Below the pieces are notes generated by a model. The model was given only the letters and a program-made list of their open reading frames with translations. It was not told the DNA's origin and made no database searches. Positions 10,112 to 20,626 of a stretch of DNA of 64,000 nucleotides are shown here, in pieces (the first letter of the stretch is position 1; every line of letters begins with the position of its first letter). A program made the translations under genes and the position numbers. The DNA comes from Laburnicola sp. R22_1 (taxonomy: Eukaryota > Ascomycota > Dothideomycetes > Pleosporales > Didymosphaeriaceae): the NCBI GenBank assembly GCA_014281115.1, contig JACONQ010000003.1:496001-560000 (forward strand), read 5' to 3'.

Positions 10112-10620
10112 GTCTTCTTAGTGTGGGTAGATCGTAAATGAATAGGCAGCGAGGGTGGTTTGAGCGGAGTGGGATGTCCAAAGTAATCGATGTGGGGGGG
10201 AGCTCCACGAAGCTCGGACGCGCGTCGGCATTTGATCCAGGTTGCTTAGCTCTCCTCCTAACCCTAAAGTTTAACTAAAATTTAATATTTTTTATATAGC
10301 TAATCTAGCCAGTATAAAATATTTATTATATATTTTAATTACTAATAAATATAGCTTTTTTATTATTTACTAAGTAGTGTTAATTTAATCTACCTACTAG
10401 TAGGAGTAGGATAATAATGGCTTTAAGTTTTATCTTAATATAAAAAAACAGAGCCCTCTACTTAGTGAACAAAAAGAGCGTAAAAAGTAGTTATAAAAAT
10501 AAATAGTATAATAATATTTATAAAGTATAATTTAAAAAAATTAGTAAAATAACTAGTGTACTTACATATAACTACTAGTATTTCTAGGAGAGTAGAGGTT
10601 AGCTATAGAAGCGGCACTAT
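10112..10620. other. Promoter-side spacer running into an AT-rich island
   Basis: The first 150 bases are ordinary GC-balanced sequence upstream of the small helical gene. At about 10257-10268 there is a telomere-like CCTAACCCTAAA, after which composition switches sharply to very AT-rich sequence (about 10269-10600, many TTATA/TAATA words). This is the look of heavily RIP-mutated DNA. It lies outside the transposon's inverted repeat, so it is a separate decayed element or RIP spill-over. No ORF is present. Confidence 0.6.
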
Positions 10621-10622
10621 TA

Positions 10623-10664
10623 CCGTGGGTCACCACCTGGTGCACGGCCCCACCTGGTGCACGG
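10623..10664 (+). repeat. Left terminal inverted repeat
   Basis: 42 bp beginning CCGTGGGTCACC. It contains two direct copies of CACCTGGTGCACGG (10634-10647 and 10651-10664, 17-bp period). The reverse complement of 12715-12756 matches it except CTGG against CTCG at the equivalent place in each internal copy. Confidence 0.9.
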
Positions 10665-10798
10665 TTTCCAGATGCCCACACCCACAACTTTTGCAGCTGT
10701 AGAGTCGCATATATATTGTATTATCGCGAGATTTTTTAGTGGAGGGCTTTTAAGGACCTATTTGATTAATTAGTAACAATAAACTACATGCGATACCT

Positions 10799-12670
10799 CT
10801 ATGGGAGGCGTACTTTGCGGGTGCGCGTGGCAGGGCCAGGTGTAGGCACCACATTAACTACAGATAATATATCCACACCAACATCCTCTGTCTCCTCAGC
10901 GACTTGAGGAGGTGGTGCAAAGGCCTTTTAACAGCATCTATTACCCTTTTTAGAGAATTGTATATCTTGTTAGAGTTGCTTTTTAGCTTCGCGCGCGATC
11001 CTAGCTTCTTCGCGCTGCACAGCCTTCTCGCGCTGTTCTTAAAGGCGTATTTCTTTGGCCACCTCTCTCATGCGCTGCCTCTCTTCAAGCATGGTAGCCT
11101 TCTCCTGCTTCTGCTGCTCCCTACACTTAATCTCCTCAGACTTCTATTATTGTAGTAGCTGCTTATTAGCATCCTTTTGTGCTTGGCGATCGCGGGCGTC
11201 CTTAACTTTGAATAGCGACCAGAATATAGCTCCACTATTATACTCCTGCGGTGCCTTAAGTAATAGAGGCCTGCCACGTTGACGGCGCTTCTTCTTATTA
11301 ACAAAGGCCCCTCTAAGTCGCTTGTTTTCATACTAGAGGAGCTGTTTTTGTACAGCCATCACGTGAATTGTCTGGCTTAGCTGTTGGAAGCGTCGATCGT
11401 AGATATCCTCCACTACCTAGCGCAGTAATCGCTCAATCTTTCTCCAATCTAAAGCGCTAAGTACGGAAGTAGTACTATCGCTTAATAAGGGCCTCTTAGT
11501 CTCCTCTATTTTAAACTTCTTTAGTATAGCCTCTAGGTCTAACAGCGAAAGCCCTATGACTTAAAAAGCCGTTAAGATTGTCTTTTCCTTAAACGTTGTA
11601 TGCCAGGCCTTATAGAACAAGCGGAAGAAGTCTCTTTTTGTAATCGCGAAGATGCCCTGGCAGCTATACATAAACTTAGAGAGCTCGTTTAAGTAGGCAG
11701 TTAATAGAGGCTTAAAAAGGCAGACGTTAAGCAGCTGCAAGGTGTGGGTAGCATAGGGAGGATAGATGGCCAGAAAAATCTAATTGTTGTTGCAAAACTT
11801 AATAAACTCCATTAATATATATAAGCCATAGCCGTTAAGGATAAGTAGACAATATGATCGTCTTGCCTTTGCTTTTGTTTCGCGATTAAACACCTGTTTA
11901 AGCCATGCAAGCCCTAGCTTATTGTTGGTCTATCCACTAGGCGATAAGGCGAAGAAGGTTTTATGCTCTATAGGGTTGAAATCTTAAAGCTATAAGTCTT
12001 GTATCTTGCTAGAAACAGCCTGATAAATTAGCGTAGGCGTAAGATAGCTGCCGTTAGCGCAAATATAGGCTATTATAGTTATCTACTCCCTATTGCTGTC
12101 CTAGAGTGCTTGTTTCACGCCTCCGTAATTATATTAATGGCAGAAGAACACGCGCTTCATTTTTGACAGCACACTAATTAAGAAGCCCTTCTTATCCATA
12201 TTATAGATATTGCGAGCCTCGATATTATACTAAGTTATCTTCTAGTCTAGGAGCTTAAAATATAGGGCGTATTTAAAGGCAGAGTCAGCTCTGTGGCGTG
12301 TGGAATTAATGCCGGATGCCTATTAAGATACAAGCTCAATATAATGCCGCGCAATAAAGCAATCAACCTAGTTTTTTCCTAGCTCTTTTCCTACTATTTC
12401 TACTACGAAATTCCGTATTATCTCCCTTATAGGTAGTAGCCCTTGTACACAGAGCTTATTAATATATTGTACAAGCTTAGTTTCCTATGTAGAGTTAAGA
12501 AGGCGCATATTATCGACTTTCTCCGCATAGCTGCCAATAACCCCACGGTGACGCTTCGACAGCAACGTTCAATCAACACCATACTTTTTCGCAGTCTGAG
12601 TATAATTAGGCTTCTCTCCAAGCTTCAGCGATTTTAACGACTTTAGGGCAGCCTCTATTAGGTGTATATT
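10799..12670 (-). pseudogene. pogo/Fot1-like transposase, inactivated by RIP-type mutations
   Basis: One continuous minus-strand frame can be followed from about 12670 (LKLGEKPNYTQTAKKYGVD, the N-terminal psq-type helix-turn-helix region of fungal pogo transposases) to the stop at 10801..10799, with no frameshift. It is interrupted by more than ten internal stops. Those placed against family-typical words look like TGG to TAG, CAG/CAA to TAG/TAA or CGA to TGA, all single C/G to T/A transitions. DDE landmarks: NMDKKGFLI (first Asp kept), ITIIAYICANGS, DFNPIEHKTFF, LLILNGYGLYI (second catalytic Asp now Asn, usual His residues now Tyr) and YPPYATHTLQLLNV (third Asp now Asn). The C-terminal third is Lys/Arg/Gln-rich coiled coil. 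No start Met is visible, so the 5' edge is approximate. The product cannot be active. Confidence 0.87.
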
Positions 12671-12714
12671 GGTGGTGTAAAGCGATTCTGAAAGTGCGGG
12701 AGATTTGGTGTTGG

Positions 12715-12756
12715 CCGTGCACGAGGTGGGGCCGTGCACGAGGTGGTGACCCACGG
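12715..12756 (-). repeat. Right terminal inverted repeat
   Basis: 42 bp, inverted partner of 10623-10664 with 40/42 identity. It also holds two internal direct copies, here with the CTCG variant in both. TA follows directly at 12757-12758. Confidence 0.9.
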
Positions 12757-12799
12757 TAAATTAGCAAGGGTTCCAATAATATTAAATCTACCGGGTCAG

Positions 12800-12870
12800 A
12801 AGCGCGATCGCACTTCAACTCGCGAGGGAATATATATACTGTATATACATATACTTGCACATACATACAT
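12800..12870 (+). promoter_or_regulatory. TATA-rich stretch upstream of the FAHD1-like gene
   Basis: Runs of TATATATACTGTATATACATA and ACATACATACATACG lie 50-90 bases upstream of the ATG at 12917. This is a candidate core promoter or a short microsatellite; there is no direct evidence of use. Confidence 0.35.
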
Positions 12871-12916
12871 ACGTTGTGTTGTCCGAAAATTCGCTTTTGT
12901 TAATACGTCGGGCTCA

Positions 12917-13961
12917 ATGGCGGCGCGTGTCCAGTCCATCAAGGCGAATTGCCGGAAGGTATGTAGACCTTTTCACGACCGAGATCGGGATGGACAACGT
13001 GCAGGTTGTGGAAAACAGAGGCACCTTGAGCGCGTATGGACTTGTCACGGCTCTACTAGAAGGGCGTAGTCTTCCTCCTGCCCTAATCTCTACAGAGGTT
13101 GCGCCAGATGAATCCACAATCAATCTCCTGGGGTGGAGATATCAATTACTAACCTACCTTCCAGGTCATGTGCATAGGCCGGAACTATGCGTAAGATCCT
13201 GCTCTAACATTGTACGAGAGCGATCAGCCAATCTGACCGTCTCCCAAGCGACCATATCGCCGAGCTCTCCAGTGCCCGCCCCAAACAACCCTTTTTCTTC
13301 CTCAAACCTCCCTCCTCCATTCTCCTCCCAGGCACTGGTCCCGTCCTTCGCCCCCGAGGTGTGACAATGCACTACGAAGTAGAGCTCGGACTCATTATGG
13401 GCAAGACCGTCCGCGACCTAGACCCCGAAGACACGAAAGGAGCCATGGACGCTATCGAAGGTACCTCATTAATTTCCGTTCCTGTTCTTCTAGCTTTGAT
13501 TATAATATCTTAACAAGATTAACTTTTCCCCAGGCTACCTTCTCGCCATTGACATGACCGCCCGCAATGTCCAAGACGAAGCAAAGAAGAAAGGTCTCCC
13601 CTGGTCCATCGCCAAGGGCTTCGACACCTTCCTTCCCGTCAGCAACCTCATTGCGAAGTCACGCCTTCCGAACCCGCAAAATGCTCATATATGGCTATCA
13701 GTGAACAACGAAATCAAACAATCCGACAACACAGACTTAATGCTGTTCCGTATCCCAAGGCAGCTGAGCGATATTAGCCGGGTGATGACGCTAGAGAAGG
13801 GCGATATCATACTGACGGGTACGCCAAAAGGAGTTGGGCCAGTCAAGACTGGTGACATTATGAAAGCGGGACTGAAGGTCGATGGTAAAGATGTGGAAGA
13901 AGCGAGTCTCGAGGTGCCGGTCGCTGATCGGGATGGTCCTTACGAGTTCAAGGAAACATAA
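12917..13961 (+). CDS. Fumarylacetoacetate hydrolase family protein, FAHD1-like
   Basis: Four exons, 12917..12958, 13165..13190, 13228..13460 and 13534..13961, give 242 aa. The spliced protein reads MAARVQSIKANCRK, VMCIGRNYA, then SARPKQPFFFLKPPSSIL, MHYEVELGLIMGKTVRDLD (metal-ligand Glu residues), AIDMTARNVQDEAKKKGLPW, KGFDTFLPVSN and GDIILTGTPKGVGPVKTGD. That is the full motif series of the FAHD1 acylpyruvase/oxaloacetate decarboxylase group. Family enzymes hydrolyse acylpyruvates or decarboxylate oxaloacetate with Mg2+, in mitochondria or cytosol. Intron 1 is 206 nt, long for this window, with a textbook TACTAAC branch site before its acceptor. Exon 2 is only 26 nt. The RIP-damaged transposon ends 159 bases upstream. 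Confidence 0.88.
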
Positions 13962-14045
13962 CAACAAAGCCGGGGTTAGGGATACTTAATCGTTCAAAGA
14001 AACGTGAATTGACGCCGCGATATGTTCAGATTCCATGTGTGCATG

Positions 14046-15405
14046 CTATATCTCAGGTACAGGAGGCATTCGGCGTGGTTTGGTCCGCAATGGTTTACGC
14101 GGAGGCACAGTAGCATCGAACGCCGGACCTATCGTACGCTGAGGTTGTTGTGTTTGGTCCCAACCAAGCTGATACAAAGGGGCTTGACTTGATTTCCGAG
14201 GACTGGTACGGACCGGCTGTGACCTCTTCTCCCGTACCTTCACTGGGATCGCCTGGTCTCGACTAACTTGCTGTCTCATTGCCGATGCTAAGGGACGTTC
14301 GTTGCCCGATTGACGTGCGGAGACGGGTAATGCTGATCTCGGCTCGTTGTGAGGAAGACGGATTATTTTGCTTGGTGATGGTCTCGATGATGTGCTTGAG
14401 ACTGCAGACGGCTGAACTTTGCGACTAGGTTGTTGAGGCTTTGGGTGGGAAAGCTTTGGTTTCTTCCTGGAGCTTGCTTCACCCTGAGGAGCTTTCCGAG
14501 TTCGGTGGGGCACCCTGGGAACAGGTGCTGTATTCAAGTCCAGGTCTTCGATTTCTGCGACCTCATTACTAGCCTGTGCCGTACCCTGGATTCCAACCTC
14601 CTGATGAGTTTCCTGGTTCTCAATTTGAACTCGGGGGCTTGCTCCATCTTTGGCAGGGCGTCCCAAGGCCGACTGGCCCAACACGGATCGTTGAGCAGTC
14701 GATGAACTTCCTGTCATTAGTAAGTGATGAACAAACACTGTAACATACTGACCTTGGTTCTACTTCAGGGCTCCTCGGGACCTGCATGTATGGCTTCTCA
14801 CTCGGCGCGGTCCTCGCGACCTCATCCAACTTCCTCACATCCGCTCGCAAAGCTTGAATCTTTTCGTCGCACTTGCGTGCAAATTGTTCCTGCATTTTGT
14901 GGATCTCTCCTTCTTGTCGCGACCGTTGGAGCTCGAGCGCCTCCAGACGAGTATCCAGGTTTCTCAACTCGCCTGTATCGCTCTTTAATCCCTTAAGCTC
15001 ATCCTGCAACCCGTCAACCAGCGGTTCTAGCGAAGATAGAGCTTCGACGCGATCATCCAATTTTCCATAGGAAGCCATTAAGTTTTGTACTCTCTCTTGC
15101 GTTTTCCTGAACTCCTTCATGTCTGTGTCGATGTCGATAAGCTGCTTATGGACAGCGAGCATGCACTCCTCCTGTTTTGATTCTAGCTGATCGATGCCAT
15201 GTTTTACATTTTCGATGTCTTGACCCATAGCAGTACAAGTCGCCGCGGCTTCTTCCGCCCTTTTTGTCCGCATGTCTTGCTCTCGGAACATCGCTTCCAG
15301 TATATTCATCCGTTGGAGAAGTGCCGCATTGTGCTCTTGCAATTCATGTCGCCAAAGCAGATCGCCTGGAGAAATGGGACCGGAAGGCCGAGGAGGCGCA
15401 GGCAT
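14046..15405 (-). CDS. Coiled-coil protein with basic disordered tail, unknown
   Basis: Exon 1 is 15405..14753 (MPAPPRPSGPISPGDLLWRH, then ~190 residues of heptad-like coiled coil such as LEALELQRSRQEGEIHKMQE). Exon 2 ends at 14046 and encodes a Lys/Arg/Ser/Pro-rich tail (RTRKAPQGEASSRKKPKLSH, ending RRMPPVPEI). Donor GTCAGT at 14752 is clear. The best-looking acceptor (ACTAATGACAG, exon from 14710) gives the wrong frame. Using AAG four bases later (exon from 14706) keeps the frame and gives 437 aa. The tail carries NLS-like KKPK, so a nuclear or chromatin role is possible but only inferred. A CAG sits directly before the ATG, so an upstream exon is also possible. Confidence 0.6.
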
Positions 15406-15963
15406 CTGTGGCGAGAGGTAGGCTGGCCGGGACAGTGGCAGGCGTTGTGCCAGTTCACGGAAAGGGTAGTGGTTGTGTCTCGCGAGTGACAGTTATCACA
15501 GAAGTCTGGAACCTTATAGAGAGTAGTACGAGCGAATGTTGGTGTAGGTGAGCGGACGATTGCTATGAGCGAGATGTGGGGTGGGTCAAGACGAACGAAG
15601 AAGGCGCGTCTACCGTACTTCCCCGATCTACCATCAGCCCTCCAAGGCTCCAGAGCTCACCTGCACCTGCATCCTCACCTGCACATGATGCTCGGAACGA
15701 TGAATCGGAGTCCTCCATTACAGGGATGTGGAAGAACATTGACATGTAACTTGGACGGAAATAATGAGCAAGTGTCCAAATCCTCCATCGAGAGACTTCA
15801 CTCACTTCCCGGGCCAGCCCCGTCTCACATGTAATGAGAGATCATGGTGACTCCACCGTGGACGGCGAGACCAGTGTACACGAGAAAATTCGACAGACGA
15901 ATGAGGCGATAGCAAGGAGAGTTCACATGATTCTTATTACTCGCTACCTACTCCTAGCCCGTG
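15406..15963. other. Intergenic, no gene seen
   Basis: About 560 bases between two minus-strand genes. ORFs on both strands here overlap each other and have no family-like content. Confidence 0.45.
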
Positions 15964-18296
15964 TCATACCGCAGCTCGTTTCGGCCCTTTCGGAGCATTC
16001 AGCACCTCATCCCTCTTCATTATTCTCACCTTCGTGTCCTTCTTCCCGTCGTCTCCATCGCCCGCAGAACCACTCTCGCTCTCTTTAGCTCGTTCTGCAA
16101 TACTTCTATCGAAGCTCGAAGGGTCGATGCCGAGAATGCCGCCAACGTTGTTGCGATCACCAGGCACGGAGAATTCGCGGAAGGCATACCGCCACTCGTT
16201 CAGGAACCCACGAATGGCTTTACCGACCTTGTCTTTGCCGTTCTTGGAGTGGTGACCTGTTCCAGTAATGGCGTAGACTGGTCGTGAGGAATTGCTGCTG
16301 TGCTTCATGAGGATGCCTTCAAGGTACGCAACGGCTTCATCGGGATGGAGCCCTGTCCTGTGTTAGAATCAAGGCCTCATATGGACATCGCAATGCTTCT
16401 TACCATGCAAATCAACATAAAGCTCACGTGCGTCCGGCCCATTATCCTTATTACGCTCTTCATAGAGGATTCGGGCCGCCTCACGATGGGCTTCTCGCAT
16501 GAAATTATTCTCACTCTGACCACGAAGACTGAGTGCTTTAGCAGCACGAGAATCGCTGCGGTTCCAAGCCTGAGCTGCGCTTTGCAAAAACTTGTTTCTC
16601 AAGCTACCATGCTTGAAAGCCTCTTGCCTGGCTTGAAGATAAGCCTTATTCGCTTTGTCGCCTGTCTCCAACCAAGGAATGTGTTGAGGAGAAGGGATGG
16701 CCTGAGCAGCAGCGCTGTTCTCTCGGGACCCAGTGAAGCTCTTTGTGGGACGCAGGCTCTTTCGTAGCTGTGCTGGGACTGGCGAGGGTGACATACGTAC
16801 AACATCTGCAAGGTTATTCGGCGCGCCTTGTTCCTTGTTGCTGTGACCATGTCCACCACGCTTGCCATGGTGCCGCTTTCCAGCCTTGGCAGCAGCAGCA
16901 GATCCCAAGCTTGGGAAAGCCTCATTGTCATCTACAGCAGGCACAGATGGTGTCGTGGCCCGTGAATGCTGACGACTGTCGGCCCGAGACTGTGGACGGC
17001 TCAGGCCTCCAGGAGTGAAAGTTGGAAAGGGGCTCAGCCCGGGAGGCGGATGCTTTGGGACACCAGTGAGTCCATACAGTTGCTCCAGGGAAGCGGTATC
17101 CATGGTAGCAAACTGGGGGGTCCATCCGGGTGAGCTAGTGTGAGAGAGGGTTGGAAATTCGTAGTCCTGCATGTGGAAATTCGACGTGGCTGGTTGTAGT
17201 GGTGGAGTGGACGCATCCGAGATGGCCAAACGAGCCATGACTGCCGCAGGGTCGTGAGAAAACATGCATGTACTTCCGGCGAGGCAGTTACCATTCAAGA
17301 AATACCTAGGAGAATAATGGTTAATATCCTTACTATATACGGCAAGCACGGCGATACTCACTTGCACAATGTCTTGGTAGTGTCATGGCTGAATCTGCAA
17401 TCAGCTCTCGCGCAGGAGCCCGAAGATAAGAAGTATTTGCAGATGATATTGCTCTTTGCCTGACCCGCAGGTGTGGCAGGTCGGAAGGCGGGGCTCATCG
17501 ACTTCCCGACCTGAAAGGTAGCCTGTTCCGGGGCGGTGATTGACACTTGCTGGTCATCGAAGGACTGGCCGGTCATGAGAGTGAGAAGAGCAGCACTTAG
17601 GTCATACGCATTGGCCTCGAGAGCCTTTTCGATCTCTTCGTCTGGTCGGTCATCGCGGAGGATAGATCGCAGCATGTCATAGGGGCCCATATCTACTGTC
17701 TGAGGCTGCACCCATTCGGCAGCCGCACCGTTGAGGGTGCCGTCGCAAAGCAAAGAAGACGATTCCGTGCTGCCAGAGTCATCGTTTACGAGCCAGTCTA
17801 CGGATTCGCTACCCAGGTCACCATAAGGCTCAACGTTGGGACTCGGGCCTTCGCTGAACTGGTATGCGCTCAGGCTCGGGCTGTGAGGAATGTGGGGGCT
17901 GGAGAAGGCGAGGCGCGGGGACGGGCGCGGGGAGGTAAACGGGGACGCGTTGGAGGATTTGGCCCGGGTGAAAGCTGGCGGCACGATGCCGAAGCCTGGG
18001 GGAGGGTGTATGGTTCGCGGCGAGTGATTCACGGGGGTGGGTACGCGGTTCGCCTGCCAGGGCGCGGGCGAGGCGCGGCGGATGACGGTATGGCGGCTGG
18101 GCGGCGGAGAGCTGGAGGAGCTGCCAGCATCGCGGAAGCGCCAGAGGCAGTCCAGGACCACGTTCTCGAGCGCTTTGCCGGTGAGGCCCGTCTCGTTGCG
18201 CATCAGCTCTTCCAGCTTGTCCGTCTTGTCCTCGTCGTCGAGCGTGTCGTCCTGCAGCACAGGCAGCGCGGCATCGTAGGCCTCGTCGGAAACCAT
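15964..18296 (-). CDS. CCCH zinc-finger and Smr-domain protein
   Basis: Three exons, 18296..17362, 17305..16404 and 16352..15964, give 741 aa. Order of parts: an N-terminal acidic helical domain (MVSDEAYDAALPVLQDDTLD); a Ser/Pro-rich linker; a CUE/UBA-like segment (RDDRPDEEIEKALEANAYDL); two CCCH fingers (CKYFLSSGSCARADCRFSH and CKYFLNGNCLAGSTCMFSH); a DUF1771 helix region (QARQEAFKHGSLRNKFLQ); and an Smr domain (LYVDLHGLHPDEAVAYLEGI, then GTGHHSKN). Smr domains bind or nick nucleic acid, and DUF1771-Smr proteins in other eukaryotes act in no-go mRNA decay, so a ribosome-associated RNA surveillance role is likely by family. The ATG is 18296; the longer frame upstream starts only at TTG. Confidence 0.9.
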
Positions 18297-19359
18297 TGTC
18301 GCTCCCAAATCATCAAAACGGCGGGTGGTGTGGGCGGCGCGCAAGGGGGATCGAGGACGGGGCCCAGGCAGGCGGCGGGCTTATAAGAGGCGGGCGGGCG
18401 GGACTGGAGCGGACAGGACGAGACAGGGCAGGGCAGGGGAAAGGCAAAAAAACAAGAGAGTGAAGCTGCTGCTGGAGGCAGCGAGGCCAGCGGAGAGAAA
18501 GGGAGTGGGAATGAGACTATGCCTAGCTTCCCAAGGTGTACTGGTAGCTCGCGCCAGCCCTAAACGTCGGCGGGCAGACTGTGGGGAACCGGGATGCTGG
18601 GTAGTATGGGTGGGAGCGAGGCGCGCGTGGATCAACGGGGGCGCGTACGTTCCACGGTTCGAATGTTCGAATGGTCGCCCCAGGCCGTCACATCGCAGTG
18701 GCAGGCGGGCGGGCTGAGGACGAGGGCGCACTTTGCACAGGCGGTGATGACAGACGGCCGCTTTTTATTGCTTCGCGCGTGTGAATGCCACCTGAGGCGG
18801 CTGGTCACGTGGCACCTTAGCGGCAACCCGTGGACCGAAGCATCCAGATGTCTACATATACATACGGTGCCTGCAGGCTGCAGCCCGCGACAGGACAGGG
18901 CAACCTTGGAAGTGAAGCCTCCAGGCGCAGGGCCTTGGTCTCACGCAAGCTGCTGCTCCAAGTCCGACGCGCTGCAGCAGCGCTGTCAATACCTGGGCAA
19001 CGTGAGGGCACCCGTGGGCGCGAGGTAGCTAATAAGCAACGGCGCGCTGGGCACCAGTCTGCCACCAGATAGCCGCGATCGGCGTGGCCCTGGGGGCGCA
19101 GCAGCCATGCGGCAGGGCTCGGGATGACGACGAAACCAGCATCGCTGCTCCACTAATAAAACATAATCCGCACGCTCATGTCCCGACCGCTACAGCTTGT
19201 CTCGCCCTTCTCCACTGTGCCCGTCTCAGACATGTCCCTTTCCAGCGCGCCGTGAGTCACTGAGCACACCTTCGACACCTTTGCCTCGCTCTGTTGCCCG
19301 CCCGCCTCGTCCTCGCCGCGTTTCCCGCCCTCTTCCGCCCCCCTCCAAGCTTTGTCACC
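18297..19359. other. Divergent promoter region, GC-rich
   Basis: About 1.06 kb between the head-to-head CCCH/Smr and TVP38 genes. It is GC-rich with purine-rich runs (18400-18500), and CT-rich near 19200-19350. Several overlapping ORFs on both strands lack protein character. No RNA gene was found. Confidence 0.45.
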
Positions 19360-20626
19360 ATGCCCGTCGAGGAGGACTACGATGCCCGCGCCCTGGCGCT
19401 GCCCGTAGACGACCACTCGCCCGAACGAGGGCCCAGCCCTCTCTGGAGCCGCCGCTCAGCTTCATTCCGGCAGAACTCGCAGAATCCGCGCCATGCGAAT
19501 CCGCCCTCGCGGATGCGCCAGATGAAGGACACCTATGACCAGCTGAATCGCCAGTTCATGAGCCGGTACAACAAGCTGTCGCCCGTGAAGAGGGTCTTGT
19601 TCGCAGTGGCGGGTTTGATAACGTTCGTACTGTCGATATTGTTCCTCGTGTACAATGAATCTATCATGCATGCCTTGCTGCCGGTTGCAAAGAAGTGGAG
19701 AGACATCACAGCCGGCTGGTTGATACTCTGGGCTCTGATATTCATCGTATCATTTCCGCCATTAATTGGATACTCGAGTCTTTTGACAATCGCTGGTTTT
19801 GTATATGGCTTTCCGAATGGGTATGTCAGACCAAGCCGTGCGAGCTCTCTTTGCTCGAGACCTACCTCATAGGACTCTACAAAGCTCTTGAATTTTGGCT
19901 TGTCGCAAACTGACAGCCCCCCTCAGTTGGTTCGTAGCCGCAACTGCTACCGTCGCCGGTAGCGCCGCCTCGTTCATCCTCTCGCGCACCGTCCTTAAAT
20001 CCGTCGTCCACCGTCTCGTCGCCCACGACAAGCGCTTCGCAGCCCTCGCCCTGACCCTAAAGTATGACGGCCTCAAGCTCCTCATCATGATCCGCCTGTG
20101 CCCGCTCCCCTACTCTCTCTGCAATGGTGCCATCGCCACCTTTCCCACCGTCCACTGGGCATCGTACGCCCTCGCCACCGCAATCGTCTCCCCGAAGCTC
20201 ATGCTACACATCTTCGTTGGTGCGCAGTTGGCCAAGCTAGCCGAAGACGGAGGCAGCATGGATCCCGGAACGAAGGCGCTGAGCTATATTAGTATTGCGA
20301 TTGGGCTAATTGCCGGGGCGGTGACGGGGTGGTTCATGTACAAGAAGACAAAGCAGAGAGCCGCACAATTGGAGGCTGAGGAAAGGGCAGGCATCAGGCG
20401 GATGTCAGTGGAAGATCTGGAGAATGAGTACGCGGATGACCCGGATGCGCTCGAGGCTGCTGAGACGCTCAGAGACGACGATGATATTAGTCTGCGGTCA
20501 GGCTGGGGTGAGGATGCGTATCATGATGATATCACTGATGCAGAGGACGATGCCCTGGAGATATCAGATGATCCTTTCAGTGCGGGCGACGATGGTCAAG
20601 AGCCCATAAGTAGTACAAATAAGTAG
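19360..20626 (+). CDS. TVP38: Golgi membrane protein Tvp38 (SNARE-associated/VTT family)
   Basis: Two exons, 19360..19820 and 19927..20626, give 386 aa. The protein has a cytosolic N-terminus of ~85 residues, then hydrophobic segments (VLFAVAGLITFVLSILFLVY; GWLILWALIFIVSFPPLIGY), and the VTT hallmark built across the splice: TIAGFVYGFPNG joined to WFVAATATVAGSAASF, followed by LKLLIMIRLCPLPYSLCNGA. A final membrane segment (ISIAIGLIAGAVTGWFMY) precedes a very acidic tail (DDDDISLRSGWGEDAY). VTT/DedA proteins include lipid scramblases. Yeast Tvp38 resides in Tlg2-containing Golgi vesicles. The phase-2 intron is confirmed by the restored GWF. Confidence 0.92.

Larger units (their letters stand above)
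10623..12756. mobile_element. pogo/Fot1-type DNA transposon, complete ends, dead
   Basis: A 2,134-bp element is bounded by 42-bp terminal inverted repeats (10623-10664 and 12715-12756) that differ at only two positions. TA dinucleotides lie at 10621-10622 and 12757-12758, the target duplication of the Tc1/mariner-pogo superfamily. It encloses one transposase reading frame on the minus strand, broken by many stops. Both ends and both TA copies are present, so this is an insertion and not a fragment. It sits between the small helical gene and the FAHD1-like gene without obviously breaking either. Confidence 0.88.
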
